Assembly (NCBI GenBank): GCA_023300105.1
Contig: JALZWM010000145.1
Location: 1-32,518, forward strand
DNA: 32,518 nt
From: Hellea sp.
Lineage (GTDB): Bacteria; Pseudomonadota; Alphaproteobacteria; Caulobacterales; Maricaulaceae
Reading direction: 5' to 3'
In this document: positions 1 to 10,215 of the stretch, one piece after another
How positions within the stretch are numbered: position 1 is the stretch's first letter
How the letters are laid out: the number at the start of each line of letters is the position of its first letter
The notes under the pieces: generated by a model
Told to the model about the DNA's origin: nothing
The model's database searches: none
What the model saw: the letters and a program-made list of their open reading frames with translations, nothing else
Position numbers and translations under genes: made by a program

Positions 1-131
1 CGTCCTTTTGCCGTTAATTTCACCTCTTAAAGCCCTTTCTATAAAGGTTTTTCTCGCTTTTTGAGACAAGCCTTGTTAAAGGCCGCCCAAACTCCCCTAC
101 GGGATTAACATTTTATTAGCGATTTAGCTAT

Positions 132-150
132 CCCGACTAAAATAGTCAAG
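132..150. promoter_or_regulatory. IscR/Rrf2 type-1-like operator (CCCGACTAAAATAGTCAAG)
   Basis: Palindromic GACTA-AAA-TAGTC 50-68 bp upstream of the hydrolase ATG. Matches the core SYYGACTRWWWYAGTCRRS of the E. coli IscR type 1 motif; flanks beyond the core do not match well. Confidence 0.5.
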
Positions 151-199
151 ATTAAGTCTGCACTGCAAAGCTGCGACAAAACAGTAATAAGGGGCATTT

Positions 200-871
200 A
201 TGCCAGAAGTCATTTTTGCAGGTCCTGAAGGTCGTCTCGAAGGTCGTTATAGCCCGTCAGAAGACCCGAACGCGCCTTGCGCGCTTATCCTCTCGCCTCA
301 CCCGAAAGCGGGCGGACATATGGATCACCGCATTACTGTGGCGATGTATGAGCAATATAAGCGCCGTGGCTTTTCTGTGCTTCGCTTTAACTTTCGCGGT
401 ATTGGCCGCTCTATGGGCGCTTATGATAACGGCCAAGGCGAGCTGCAAGACGCCGCTTATGCGCTGGATTACCTCCAGAGCTTTAACCAAAATGCGCCGT
501 TCAGCTGGGTCTCTGGCTATAGCTTCGGCGCTTGGATTGGCATGCAGCTCTTAATGCGCCGCCCAGAAGTCGCGGGCTTTATTTCAATGAGCCTACCGAC
601 AAACACATATGATTTCGCATTCCTCGCGCCCTGCCCAGCCTCTGGCCTCGTGACTTATGGTAGTGAAGACCCAATTGTTCCTGCCGATGATGTTGACCTC
701 GTTGTTGAAAAAATCCGCGTCCAAAAGGGCCACACGATTTACACGCACCGCATTGAAGGCGCAGATCACTTTTACACAAATCACTTAGAAGAAACGATGG
801 ACGTTATCGAAGATTATCTCGATTCAGCGCTAGACCAGCAATATTGTCCACCGCGTCCTTTGCTTGAGTAG
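200..871 (+). CDS. alpha/beta hydrolase (COG2945-like)
   Basis: ORF with LSPHPKAGG...HRITVAMYEQYKRRGFSVLRFNFRGIGRS and SGYSFGAWI nucleophile elbow (GYSFG), C-terminal ADHF histidine; GGGG ribosome-binding site before ATG. Confidence 0.85.
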   Translation: MPEVIFAGPEGRLEGRYSPSEDPNAPCALILSPHPKAGGHMDHRITVAMYEQYKRRGFSVLRFNFRGIGRSMGAYDNGQGELQDAAYALDYLQSFNQNAPFSWVSGYSFGAWIGMQLLMRRPEVAGFISMSLPTNTYDFAFLAPCPASGLVTYGSEDPIVPADDVDLVVEKIRVQKGHTIYTHRIEGADHFYTNHLEETMDVIEDYLDSALDQQYCPPRPLLE

Positions 872-896
872 ACATCGTTAAGTAAATTTGAATTCA

Positions 897-925
897 AGGG
901 ACCCTTTATACGGTCTCTTTTTTTT
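897..925 (+). terminator. Rho-independent terminator of hydrolase gene
   Basis: AGGGACC-ctttatac-GGTCTCT stem (one G-U pair) followed by a T-run. Confidence 0.75.
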
Positions 926-931
926 GCTTAC

Positions 932-2866
932 TTATTCTTCAACTTTGAGAATATCATCAATACGCCGCTGGGCTATCGGGTGATACCCTGGACGTGCGGC
1001 ATCATAAACATCCGCCGTCCAATATTGAAGGTCTTCACGGCCCGTATCTTTCAGCGCGCCGTAGAGACGGTAGATGAATTTACCACGCCCTACAGTTTTT
1101 AGAAATTCTTCGAGGGCGGGATAGGCGGGTTCATAACCACCTTTAATCGCTTGCATATACCAAGCGAAGGCCGTCTCAGCGTTTTGGGTGCCTGTGAAAG
1201 AGTAAGTTGTATCAAGGACTTCCAAGTTTTTAACATCAATATCGCCAAAATCATCTAGGCTATTTAACATGTGTAGCCATTCATGTGTGCTCCATTTTTT
1301 GGAAGCCTCAAACATTTCATCACCATTACTATCCCCTGCGAGCCAAGTACCAAGCAATCTGGTAACGTCTTTGAAAGCATCTGACTCTGGCTTACGCGCG
1401 GTGTCCGGCAAGCCCGGACCATAGACCCACGCGTCAAGTTCTGCGCGCGTCAGCGCGTCAGGGTTATCTTTATGCAAATTTTCATGGAGATAGGTGATGA
1501 AGTCTTCTGTCGTCACGCTTTGGAAGGCATTGTCGTTAAACCAAGCTTTCAAAAACGGATCAAACTTTTCCCGTCCGAAACGATCTTCTAGGAAAAATAG
1601 GAAATTTGCACCTTTAATATAGGATACAAGCGTAAAGGCATCATCAGGATGCTCCATATCATCGGGCAATTTAAGATGCGTCAACTCAGGACGTTTCGCC
1701 TCAGAAATAGCCCGCTTAAGACCTTCCATATCAAGGGCCTGCTCCATCACGGCACGGCGTTCCCCATAAAGATCTTCCATAATGCGGTTTTCGACATAGC
1801 TTGTGAAGCCCTCATTCAGCCACGCATCACGCCAACTTGAATTTGTCACAAGGTTACCTGACCAACTATGGGCGAGCTCGTGAGCCACAACATTGGTAAG
1901 GCTCTTATCACCCGCAATCAATGTAGGTGTCATGAAAGATAGACGTGGGTTCTCCATGCCGCCAAAAGGAAAGCTCGGCGGAAGAACGATCAAGTCATAA
2001 CGTCCCCAACGGTAAGGGCCATAAAGCCGCGTATTGGCTTCTTCCATCAATGGCGTTTCGGAAAACTCTTCAGTGGCCGCATCTAGAATATAATCCTCAG
2101 CATAAACCCCGATATGATCATTGATGGCTTTGAATTTAATATCCCCCACCGCAATCGCAATTAAATAGGATGGAATAGGTTGCGGCATATCGAAATGATA
2201 TTCGCCGTTTTTATCAATCTCGCCCTGAGATGCGCTCATGAGCGGACGGAGTCCATCAGGTACGCGTAACGTCGCAGAATAGGTCATACGCACTGCAGGC
2301 GTATCTTGTAGAGGCGCCATAGTCCGTGCGTTAATCGCTTGGGCTTGTGAGAACAAATAAGGTTTCTCTTTACCCGCTGTTTGCGCAGGTGAGAGCCATT
2401 GCAAGCCTTCAGCTTGAGGTGATGTCCTGTAACTTATAAGAATTTTATCAGTCTTATCTGTCAGCGTTATCCGAAGTGCCTCGCCGAGCACTTTATCGGC
2501 GGCGTCTATTGTATATTCACTTTCCGCTTCGGGCGTGTCCCCTGCGAATAAGCGTACTGATTTAATGAGGAGGTCTTTCGTATCAAGCACCAACATATTG
2601 GCTTCGGGCTTAACCCGTTCAAAGTCTAATGTCGCGATACCGTCTAAAGCTTTGGCATCAAAGTTCACATCCAAATTCAGATCAATATGCGTAAGACGCA
2701 CCTCATCATAATTAGCGTAAGTAAACTTATCGTCCTTAGTAATCACCCGCGCTGGCATCTCGGTCTTTGCAGTTAACTTGGTTGGTACATCACCGCTTGT
2801 GCAAGCTGTTGTTAAAAGGGATGACGCCGCAAAAAGGCTAAATAAGGCAGGTTTTAGAACAGGCAT
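932..2866 (-). CDS. M1 family metallopeptidase (leukotriene A4 hydrolase-like aminopeptidase)
   Basis: GGMENPRLSFMTPTL, HELAHSWSGN...WLNEGF zinc-binding HEXXH-18-E motif. Start placed at MPVLKPALFSLF (2866) with GGAG upstream and a signal peptide; the longer ORF start at 3064 would overlap anmK. Confidence 0.9.
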   Translation of the reverse strand: MPVLKPALFSLFAASSLLTTACTSGDVPTKLTAKTEMPARVITKDDKFTYANYDEVRLTHIDLNLDVNFDAKALDGIATLDFERVKPEANMLVLDTKDLLIKSVRLFAGDTPEAESEYTIDAADKVLGEALRITLTDKTDKILISYRTSPQAEGLQWLSPAQTAGKEKPYLFSQAQAINARTMAPLQDTPAVRMTYSATLRVPDGLRPLMSASQGEIDKNGEYHFDMPQPIPSYLIAIAVGDIKFKAINDHIGVYAEDYILDAATEEFSETPLMEEANTRLYGPYRWGRYDLIVLPPSFPFGGMENPRLSFMTPTLIAGDKSLTNVVAHELAHSWSGNLVTNSSWRDAWLNEGFTSYVENRIMEDLYGERRAVMEQALDMEGLKRAISEAKRPELTHLKLPDDMEHPDDAFTLVSYIKGANFLFFLEDRFGREKFDPFLKAWFNDNAFQSVTTEDFITYLHENLHKDNPDALTRAELDAWVYGPGLPDTARKPESDAFKDVTRLLGTWLAGDSNGDEMFEASKKWSTHEWLHMLNSLDDFGDIDVKNLEVLDTTYSFTGTQNAETAFAWYMQAIKGGYEPAYPALEEFLKTVGRGKFIYRLYGALKDTGREDLQYWTADVYDAARPGYHPIAQRRIDDILKVEE

Positions 2867-2928
2867 GAGGACTCCGTTATTTTTTCTAGAATATAGCACA
2901 TTCCGCCATGACAACAAGCAACCATACG

Positions 2929-4068
2929 TTAAGGCAAAGCGAGAATACCGCCAGACATAGGTTTTTGTATGCCTGTCGTTGTAGGAAATGAGATTGGAAG
3001 TTTCATTTTTGAACGCACCGCTAAATAAGCAAAAGCCTGCGCCTCTATCGCGTCGGAATTCCAACCTACAGCTTCAGCTGTTTTCACGTTTTCGCCTAGC
3101 TGTTCGCGCAGCATCCACATCATCGCTTTATTATGGCGGCCACCTCCGCAAACGATAAGTTCCTTAGGTTTTTCGCGCATAGCCTTAAGTGTGTAAATAG
3201 CCGCTAATGTTGTAAAGGCGGCCAGCGTTGCAGCACCATCCTCAATAGACATCCCCTGCAAATCGCTGATAACTTCAAAATCAAAGCGGTCCGCAGAGCG
3301 CGGTACGGGCTGCTGAAAAAACGGCTTTACGAACCATTTTTGAATGATATGAAAATCCGGTGTACCCGCAACCGCGTGACGACCATTGGAGTCGAATTTA
3401 CCACGCCCATTTTTCTCGATCCAAATATCCAAAGGTCCATTACCAGGCCCCGTATCAGACGCAACAATCGACCCATCTTTTGTAATCAGCGTCACATTCC
3501 CAACACCGCCAATATTAAGAACAGCCACCGGTAGTGAGAGTTTGGCAGCGGACACTAAGGCTTGGTGATAGACTGGCGCAAGCGGCGCGCCCTGTCCGCC
3601 TGCTTTCACATCTGCTGTCCTAAAGTCGTAACAGACAGGCACGCCCAGTGTTTTTGCGAGCGCTTGTCCATCGCCAAGTTGCAAGGTCTGGCCTCTCACT
3701 GCGCCCTCAGGCGGACGGTGCACAACGGTTTGCCCGTGAAACCCTATCAATGACAAGTCTCTGGCCCAAACGGGGTGAGCGTCGCACAATTGCCGAACAG
3801 CGCGTATGTGAGCTTGATGGATGACGGTTTCGGCTAATTCAAAACGTTTCGGCTGCGGCCCATGAAAATTCCACTTCAAGGCATCTTGTGTGGCGTCTTG
3901 AAGAGTTTTTCTTTCAGAATCCGTATAATCCAAGCATAAACTTGGCCCAAAACGGTTAATAGTGTGGCCATCTGTTTCAAGAAAAGCCGCATCAACGCCA
4001 TCTAATGACGTACCGCTCATGAGGCCCAGAGCGATTTGCTTCGGCGGAATATATTTAGGAGTACCCAA
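2929..4068 (-). CDS. anmK: anhydro-N-acetylmuramic acid kinase
   Basis: LGLMSGTSLDGVDAAF, GFHGQTVVHRP, NIGGVGNVT, DTGPGN and VCGGGRHN motifs. Confidence 0.95.
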   Translation of the reverse strand: MGTPKYIPPKQIALGLMSGTSLDGVDAAFLETDGHTINRFGPSLCLDYTDSERKTLQDATQDALKWNFHGPQPKRFELAETVIHQAHIRAVRQLCDAHPVWARDLSLIGFHGQTVVHRPPEGAVRGQTLQLGDGQALAKTLGVPVCYDFRTADVKAGGQGAPLAPVYHQALVSAAKLSLPVAVLNIGGVGNVTLITKDGSIVASDTGPGNGPLDIWIEKNGRGKFDSNGRHAVAGTPDFHIIQKWFVKPFFQQPVPRSADRFDFEVISDLQGMSIEDGAATLAAFTTLAAIYTLKAMREKPKELIVCGGGRHNKAMMWMLREQLGENVKTAEAVGWNSDAIEAQAFAYLAVRSKMKLPISFPTTTGIQKPMSGGILALP

Positions 4069-4134
4069 GCTAACCCTTTGACAGAAATATAGGCCCTGTT
4101 AGAAGCCAAATTCAGAATAACATAGGCATGAGTC

Positions 4135-5400
4135 GTGACAAATTACCAATCAGAATTGATGACAACGCTAACTGAACGCGGGTTTCTCTATCAATGTACC
4201 GATGAAGAGGGCCTTGATAAAGCTGCGTCTGAAGGTGGTATCACTGGATATATTGGATTTGATTGCACAGCGCCAAGTCTACATGTCGGCTCACTCGTCC
4301 AAATCATGATGCTTCGCCACCTCCAACGCGCAGGCGGGCGCCCACTTGTATTGCTTGGCGGTGGAACCACGAAAATTGGCGACCCCTCAATGAAAGATAA
4401 AACGCGGCCCATTTTAACCGATGAGCTAATTGATAAAAACAAACATGGTATCAAACAGGTTTTCTCAAAGTTCATCGATTTTGAAGGCCCCGATGGAGCG
4501 TTATTAGTCGATAATGCAGATTGGCTCGACGGACTCGGCTATATCAAGTTTTTACGCGATGTTGGCCCTCTCTTTACGGTCAACCGCATGATTACAATGG
4601 AGACTGTCAAACGGCGCTTAGAAAACGAGCTGCCGATGACGTTCCTAGAATTTAATTATCCGCTTCTGCAAAGTTACGATTTCGTTGAACTTAACCGTCG
4701 TTACGGGTGTACGCTACAGCTCGGCGGTTCTGACCAATGGGGCAATATTACAACAGGTGTTGACCTATCACGTCGTATGGAAAATGCGGCTTGTTACGGC
4801 TTTACAACGCCGCTTATTACGACCGCATCAGGTGGTAAGATGGGTAAAACAGCAGACGGCGCAGTATGGCTCAATGCTGATCCAAGTTTCGGCGAGGACT
4901 ACTTCCGTAGTCCCTATGAGTACTGGCAGTTCTGGCGCAATACGGATGACGCCGATGTTGGTAAGTTTATGAAATTATTCACAGACCTCTCCTTGGATGA
5001 AATTTCGAAATACGAAGCCATGGAAGGCGCGGATATCAACACAGCTAAAATCCGCTTAGCCAATGAAGCAACAACAATGCTTCACGGCGCAGACGCCGCC
5101 AAAAAAGCCGAAATGACAGCGCTTGAAACCTTTGAAAAAGGCGGTATTTCGGAAGGGCTTCCTACGACTGAAATTTTAAGTGCAGACTTAGTTGGCCTCG
5201 GTATATTAGCCGCTACAGCTATGCTTGGACTTGCCGCGTCAAACGGAGAAGCAAGGCGCCACATTAAAGGCGGCGCACTTAAGCTTAATGACGTAAAAGT
5301 CGAGAGCCATGAACGCGCAATTGAAAGCGCTGATATTATCGATGGAATCGTAAAAATTTCTGTAGGCAAGAAAAAGCATGCTTTACTGAAAGCGGTTTAA
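4135..5400 (+). CDS. tyrS: tyrosyl-tRNA synthetase
   Basis: GYIGFDCTAPSLHVGSLVQIMML (HIGH-like), GGSDQWGNIT, GGKMGKTADGAVWL (KMSKS-like), C-terminal S4 domain; GTG start. Confidence 0.97.
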   Translation: MTNYQSELMTTLTERGFLYQCTDEEGLDKAASEGGITGYIGFDCTAPSLHVGSLVQIMMLRHLQRAGGRPLVLLGGGTTKIGDPSMKDKTRPILTDELIDKNKHGIKQVFSKFIDFEGPDGALLVDNADWLDGLGYIKFLRDVGPLFTVNRMITMETVKRRLENELPMTFLEFNYPLLQSYDFVELNRRYGCTLQLGGSDQWGNITTGVDLSRRMENAACYGFTTPLITTASGGKMGKTADGAVWLNADPSFGEDYFRSPYEYWQFWRNTDDADVGKFMKLFTDLSLDEISKYEAMEGADINTAKIRLANEATTMLHGADAAKKAEMTALETFEKGGISEGLPTTEILSADLVGLGILAATAMLGLAASNGEARRHIKGGALKLNDVKVESHERAIESADIIDGIVKISVGKKKHALLKAV

Positions 5401-8400
5401 TTTGGCGCTACAGCCTTAATTTCTGCAAGAACGTCTTCTGATAATTTATTACGTTTAGGCTTAAAAATACCGCGTAAGAACCCCGGTGTTAAAGCAGAAA
5501 GTGGATTTACAGCCACCTGAACCTCATCAAATTCGCCTTGAATAGTGTAACTGAGCGCAAAAATACCTTCACCTTTTTTACCAACAAAAATGTCTCCAAT
5601 AAGGGGTATATCGCCGAGTAAAGAGTTGGCCGTATAGGCAGGAACTAGTGTACCATCAAGATCAACAAGGCGGTCTTTAAACCGAATTTCGCCATCGCCC
5701 GTCATGCCCAAGGCGGGACCCGAAACACGGGCATTCCGGATATTAAGTTCGCCGTCTCTTAATGAAAACGGAACATAAAACGTGTCAAAGTTCAGGCCTT
5801 CTCCACTGAAAGTATCTACAATTCCAGTTAAAGATCCAATAGATAACATTTGGGCAAAAATCGGTGCGCGAACGAGTTTGAATTTATCAATTTCTGCGAC
5901 CCCCGAAAGTGCGCCTACTTTTCCTATAGGCGGAAGTTCAGCCGTAATTTTAAGCTGTCCGCCTTCAATACTATCTAATCCAAGAAAGGTCTGGGCCGCT
6001 ACTGATGCGCTAGGAATGTTGACAATAACTTCACGGGCTTGTCCCTCTTCGCTCGAGAGAATTTGGAGCTTAAGAGGTCCTTCTTTTGTTTGAGCTTCTA
6101 AACGCGCATTTATAGGCCCTGTACCATCATGTGATAATAATAAGTTTGCATTATTGACAACATAAGCTTCATTCAAAGCCAAGGATTTTAAGTTCGCTGT
6201 TAAAAGTATAGGCACATCTATACCAGCTTTACTATTAGATAACGCGTTTGATACAGCTTGGGATACATTCAAAAAATCACCTATAACGAAAATCGATAAT
6301 TTTTCATTATGGGTGTCAGGTTTTATCTGTACACTAGCATCAATCAAACCTGAAATTTTCGTAGTTGATAGGTCCAGATCAATGAGTTTGAAATTATTCT
6401 CGAAAGCAACACGTCCAGAAACATTTAAGCCAGGTGCAACAATATCTATAGCTTCAAATTGAATACTGCCGTCAACTCCGCGCTTGAAATGCCCATTGAA
6501 TTCGCCTGCAGTGCCTTTTGTTTTACTCCAATATTCGCCTATTTGAATACCCGTATCCTTAAGGTCTGCAGTAACTTCAGCCGATGTGAAGTTAAGACCA
6601 TTACCTATAGCGTCAATTTTCAAGGCTATATCGCCTTCAAAATATTCCCGAAACCCAACACCAAAACTATCCAACGTATCGCGATCCATTTTTCCTAAAA
6701 TTTCATAGCGAGTCGGGGTTTTTCCAAAATCAAATTCCTTTCTCCAATTAAGGTTTGTTTGCCATGGGCCAATATCAACAGGGCCTAGTAGTGTCATACC
6801 TGCGCTATCAGCGGTTAAAGTGATATTCCCGTTTTTAATTTTATGAGGCCCAATTTGTATCGGTGCGGTTACATCAGAAAATGTTCCCGAGATATCATAT
6901 TTAATCTGGTCAGGCGGAAAGACGACTAAAAGCGGACGCGTAATTTTCATATCTATCACGCCAGTACCACCAAAACCTTCAGGCTCCACTCCAAATTTGG
7001 TCGCAAATTCAAACGGCTTTTGGTTGACCAAAGTCAACATTTCAGACGTCGTTCCGCTGCCCTGTAAATTAATAACAATATCGCCGCCACGAGGCTGTAG
7101 AATTGGAATTTCTACAGTTCCCGTTGAGATGGTCAAATTCCCAACATTACCCCCCGCCGTATCAAACCGCACACTGTTCCCAGATAAAACAACACGGCCA
7201 GACACATTTGTGTAATGCGTCATTGTTTGAATATAACTCACATCAGCATCTGCGATATCAATCGCAAGTGTCAGGTTTTCATCCTTCGGAATACCTGTTC
7301 GAAACGTTTCTTCATCAAACACGCCATCAAATGTCAGGTTATTTAAAGAGGCCTTTAGGATAGATTTCTCTATCCAATCACGCGCACCCTTAGCGAATTT
7401 AACAGGCCAAATAGATAAGAGGTCTTTTGGTGTTAACGTGCCATTTGCGTGACCTTTGAGTACGATTTCGCTCCACTTACCGGCTTCATTTTGAGCAAAT
7501 GTTCCGCTTAAATCATACTCATAATGCCCTAAATTTGCTCTCATGCGGTCAAGGGTTAATCTCCTTGCATCGAGATCTAAACGTCCTAACATTTCCATCT
7601 CAGAGAATTTCAACGGCGCAGCCAAACTTGGCGTGCGGTCCAACATAACATCTTTAAAAATCAAATCAAAAACAGGAGAGCTGTTTATATTTCCATCCGT
7701 CATCGCGCCTAATTCACTCAAGGTCCCAGCCCCAGAAAAAGCAAAATTCTTCGATGTTAAGCCTATACTCGTAATATCCATATTTTGAGATTCAGCAGAC
7801 AGAATCGCTGCGAGATTTGCCACGTCAAATTTCGTCTCAAACTCACCAAATTTTACGTGGCCTTTCCCAGCCTTTATATCAACATCAGCTAACCGAACGC
7901 CTTGATCCCGATCAACGTCAAAATTCGCTTTAATATCCAGCGCCGCATCGAAATCCTTTAGTCCAGAATAGCGCCCTCTTTTAGGTGAAATAATTGAAGG
8001 GTTAAGTCCAGAGGTCTCGATATCAAGTGTGTAATCTTTCAGGTCTGAACTAATTTTAAGGTCAAGCTTTAACGGTATCGAGACTTGGTTTTTTTGTAGG
8101 ACAGAAATCATATCAATCTCGATCGACTGCTCATTTTGAGAAAAATTTATATCTGTGTCATTTAGTGTGAGATCAAGCCCATCTACGTTATCAATTATAT
8201 AGGCTGTGGCATTTGTTATTGTGATTGTTTCAATCGTACTAATATCAGCGCTTGTATTTGAATTATCTGCGGCGCCCCGCCAAATAGGACCAAATTTTCC
8301 GACTGTATTGGGCGTGCCTAGGCCTGCAATCAGCTTTCCTTTTTTGTCGCGCAGCCATGTAACAGTTCCCCCGTCAATGACAATACGGCTGGGTATTAGG

Positions 8401-8849
8401 TATCCTTTAATCGCGGCATCCATAGAAATTTCAGTTTGAAGCCGTGGCATAGTTTCAATTTTGGCGCCTTGCTTATCAGTCACAACGACGTCAAAAGCTT
8501 CAAAGAGAATTGTATTTGATGCCGGCAACCAAGTTAGGTTCATGTCCCCTATCTGCGCCGCAGACCCATTGAACGCTTCAGAAAACCACATTTGTGCATT
8601 GGGTTTGAGACCTGATATGTCAACAGACTGCTGCGCCATCAAACTATTGAACGCACAAAACCAAAGAGCTGCAAGCCCTAAAATAATTGCCGTGAGCTCA
8701 GCTATTAATCGGAAAGCACCATAGAGTACCATTTGAGGTAATCTGCGCCATTTAAATTTTTGCGGTTCCACCTTCTCAACACGTTTACGCAGAATCGTTT
8801 TAAAAAAACGTCCTTTCAACGGCTTGCGATGGTTAACAACTTCGGTCAT
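5397..8849 (-). CDS. large AsmA-like / YhdP-family (DUF3971) inner-membrane protein
   Basis: 1150 aa, single N-terminal TM, long beta-rich repeats, C-terminal AsmA-like region (EIRFKDRLVDLDGTLVPAYTANSLLGDIPLIGDIFVGKKGEGIFALSYTIQGEFDEVQVAVNPLSALTPGFLRGIF). Confidence 0.85.
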   Translation of the reverse strand: MTEVVNHRKPLKGRFFKTILRKRVEKVEPQKFKWRRLPQMVLYGAFRLIAELTAIILGLAALWFCAFNSLMAQQSVDISGLKPNAQMWFSEAFNGSAAQIGDMNLTWLPASNTILFEAFDVVVTDKQGAKIETMPRLQTEISMDAAIKGYLIPSRIVIDGGTVTWLRDKKGKLIAGLGTPNTVGKFGPIWRGAADNSNTSADISTIETITITNATAYIIDNVDGLDLTLNDTDINFSQNEQSIEIDMISVLQKNQVSIPLKLDLKISSDLKDYTLDIETSGLNPSIISPKRGRYSGLKDFDAALDIKANFDVDRDQGVRLADVDIKAGKGHVKFGEFETKFDVANLAAILSAESQNMDITSIGLTSKNFAFSGAGTLSELGAMTDGNINSSPVFDLIFKDVMLDRTPSLAAPLKFSEMEMLGRLDLDARRLTLDRMRANLGHYEYDLSGTFAQNEAGKWSEIVLKGHANGTLTPKDLLSIWPVKFAKGARDWIEKSILKASLNNLTFDGVFDEETFRTGIPKDENLTLAIDIADADVSYIQTMTHYTNVSGRVVLSGNSVRFDTAGGNVGNLTISTGTVEIPILQPRGGDIVINLQGSGTTSEMLTLVNQKPFEFATKFGVEPEGFGGTGVIDMKITRPLLVVFPPDQIKYDISGTFSDVTAPIQIGPHKIKNGNITLTADSAGMTLLGPVDIGPWQTNLNWRKEFDFGKTPTRYEILGKMDRDTLDSFGVGFREYFEGDIALKIDAIGNGLNFTSAEVTADLKDTGIQIGEYWSKTKGTAGEFNGHFKRGVDGSIQFEAIDIVAPGLNVSGRVAFENNFKLIDLDLSTTKISGLIDASVQIKPDTHNEKLSIFVIGDFLNVSQAVSNALSNSKAGIDVPILLTANLKSLALNEAYVVNNANLLLSHDGTGPINARLEAQTKEGPLKLQILSSEEGQAREVIVNIPSASVAAQTFLGLDSIEGGQLKITAELPPIGKVGALSGVAEIDKFKLVRAPIFAQMLSIGSLTGIVDTFSGEGLNFDTFYVPFSLRDGELNIRNARVSGPALGMTGDGEIRFKDRLVDLDGTLVPAYTANSLLGDIPLIGDIFVGKKGEGIFALSYTIQGEFDEVQVAVNPLSALTPGFLRGIFKPKRNKLSEDVLAEIKAVAPN

Positions 8850-8940
8850 ATAATCAGTTCCATAAGCGATATAATCTCAAAAATCCTTATTAAGATTCAC
8901 AAATTACACATGTTTAACTTACAACGTTAAAGGACAATTC

Positions 8941-9414
8941 ATGACACTAACGATTGGTGATAAAGCTCCTGACTTTTCTATACCTTCAGATGGCGGCAAA
9001 ACGGTTTCATTATCAGATTATAAGGGCCGCTTTTTAGTTCTCTACTTTTACCCTAAAGATGACACACCGGGATGTACAAAAGAGGCTATTGGTTTCTCCG
9101 AAAATAAAGTTGCCTTTAATAAGCTCGGTGCAGATATTTTAGGCATCTCAAAAGACACAACCGCCAAACATGACAAATTTATTGCTAAACACGATCTGAC
9201 TGTTGCGTTGGGGTCTGATGAAGATGGAAAGGTGATTGAAGATTACGGCGTTTGGGTTGAAAAAAATATGTACGGCAAGAAATACATGGGTATTGAGCGA
9301 GCGACTTACCTCATAGGCCCTGATGGTGCGATTCTAGAAATTTGGCGTAAAGTTCGCGTCAAAGTACATGTCGAAACAGTTTTAGACACGTTAAAGCAAC
9401 ACGCCGCGGCGTAA
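8941..9414 (+). CDS. bcp: thioredoxin-dependent peroxiredoxin, Bcp/PrxQ type
   Basis: FYPKDDTPGCTKEAIGF peroxidatic cysteine motif; GDKAPDFSIP start. Confidence 0.95.
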   Translation: MTLTIGDKAPDFSIPSDGGKTVSLSDYKGRFLVLYFYPKDDTPGCTKEAIGFSENKVAFNKLGADILGISKDTTAKHDKFIAKHDLTVALGSDEDGKVIEDYGVWVEKNMYGKKYMGIERATYLIGPDGAILEIWRKVRVKVHVETVLDTLKQHAAA

Positions 9415-10215
9415 ATGGGTGCCCTTTATAACGCCTTAGCCGTGGTGCAGGCACAAACGGTTCTAACAAAAGTCGAAGCAGCCAATTTCTTAGCGTACCA
9501 ATGGCATTTAAACCAAGATATCGGCGAGCCTGTTACTCCCCTTCCTGACGTCCCTGGGCGCCCATCTTATCCAACTCTTGTTCCGCCTTCTGAAACGCCT
9601 CGCCGCAGGCTTGGGTCCGTGACAGGTAGAACGGCGCTTCTACATGCCGTAGCTCATATTGAATTTAACGCAATAGATTTGGCCGCGGATATGATTGTCC
9701 GGTTTGGTTATCATGCTGATGTAGTTGATTCATCACGTCACGCATTCATCGGAGATTGGATATCTGTATGTCACGATGAAGCCCGCCATTTCATGTTAAT
9801 AGAAACCCGTTTAAAAGAACTAGGTACGTATTATGGCAGTTACACGGCCCATAACGGACTATGGGAAGCGGCCCTCAAGACCAAAGACAATTTCGCAGCA
9901 CGCCTAGCAATCGCGCCAATGGTTCTTGAAGCTAGAGGCTTGGATGTAACCCCAGGAATGATAGAAAAGTTGAATAAAGTCGGGGACTTAGAAAGCGCTG
10001 ACATACTTAAAGTTATTTACAATGATGAAATCAACCATGTCGCAATTGGGGCCAAATGGTTTCAAAAAGTAGCCGAATCCAAATCGGAAAAACCCGAATC
10101 TTATTTTCAATATCTTGTAAGGGAATATTACAAAGGTCAGTTAAAACCTCCCTTTAATGTCCAAGCAAGAACATTAGCGGGTCTAAAACAAGGCTTCTAC
10201 ATGCCTTTAACATGA
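9415..10215 (+). CDS. DUF455 ferritin-like domain protein
   Basis: LLHAVAHIEFNAIDLAADM, CHDEARHFMLIETRL, PMVLEARGLDVTPGM and IYNDEINHVAIGAKWF helix motifs with E/H metal-ligand pattern; ATG directly follows the bcp TAA. Confidence 0.88.
   Translation: MGALYNALAVVQAQTVLTKVEAANFLAYQWHLNQDIGEPVTPLPDVPGRPSYPTLVPPSETPRRRLGSVTGRTALLHAVAHIEFNAIDLAADMIVRFGYHADVVDSSRHAFIGDWISVCHDEARHFMLIETRLKELGTYYGSYTAHNGLWEAALKTKDNFAARLAIAPMVLEARGLDVTPGMIEKLNKVGDLESADILKVIYNDEINHVAIGAKWFQKVAESKSEKPESYFQYLVREYYKGQLKPPFNVQARTLAGLKQGFYMPLT

Noticed and set aside
105-119. TTAA-N7-TTAG CtrA-like site upstream of the hydrolase
   Set aside because: One mismatch in a core tetramer; kept below threshold.
216-784. Shadow ORFs over the hydrolase gene (216..554 +, 257..490 -, 579..779 -, 593..784 -)
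   Set aside because: Nested in a confidently assigned CDS, no domain signature, no ribosome-binding site of note.
2866-3064. N-terminal extension of the M1 peptidase ORF to 3064
   Set aside because: Would overlap anmK and precede a signal peptide; the downstream ATG at 2866 has a Shine-Dalgarno and fits the protein family.
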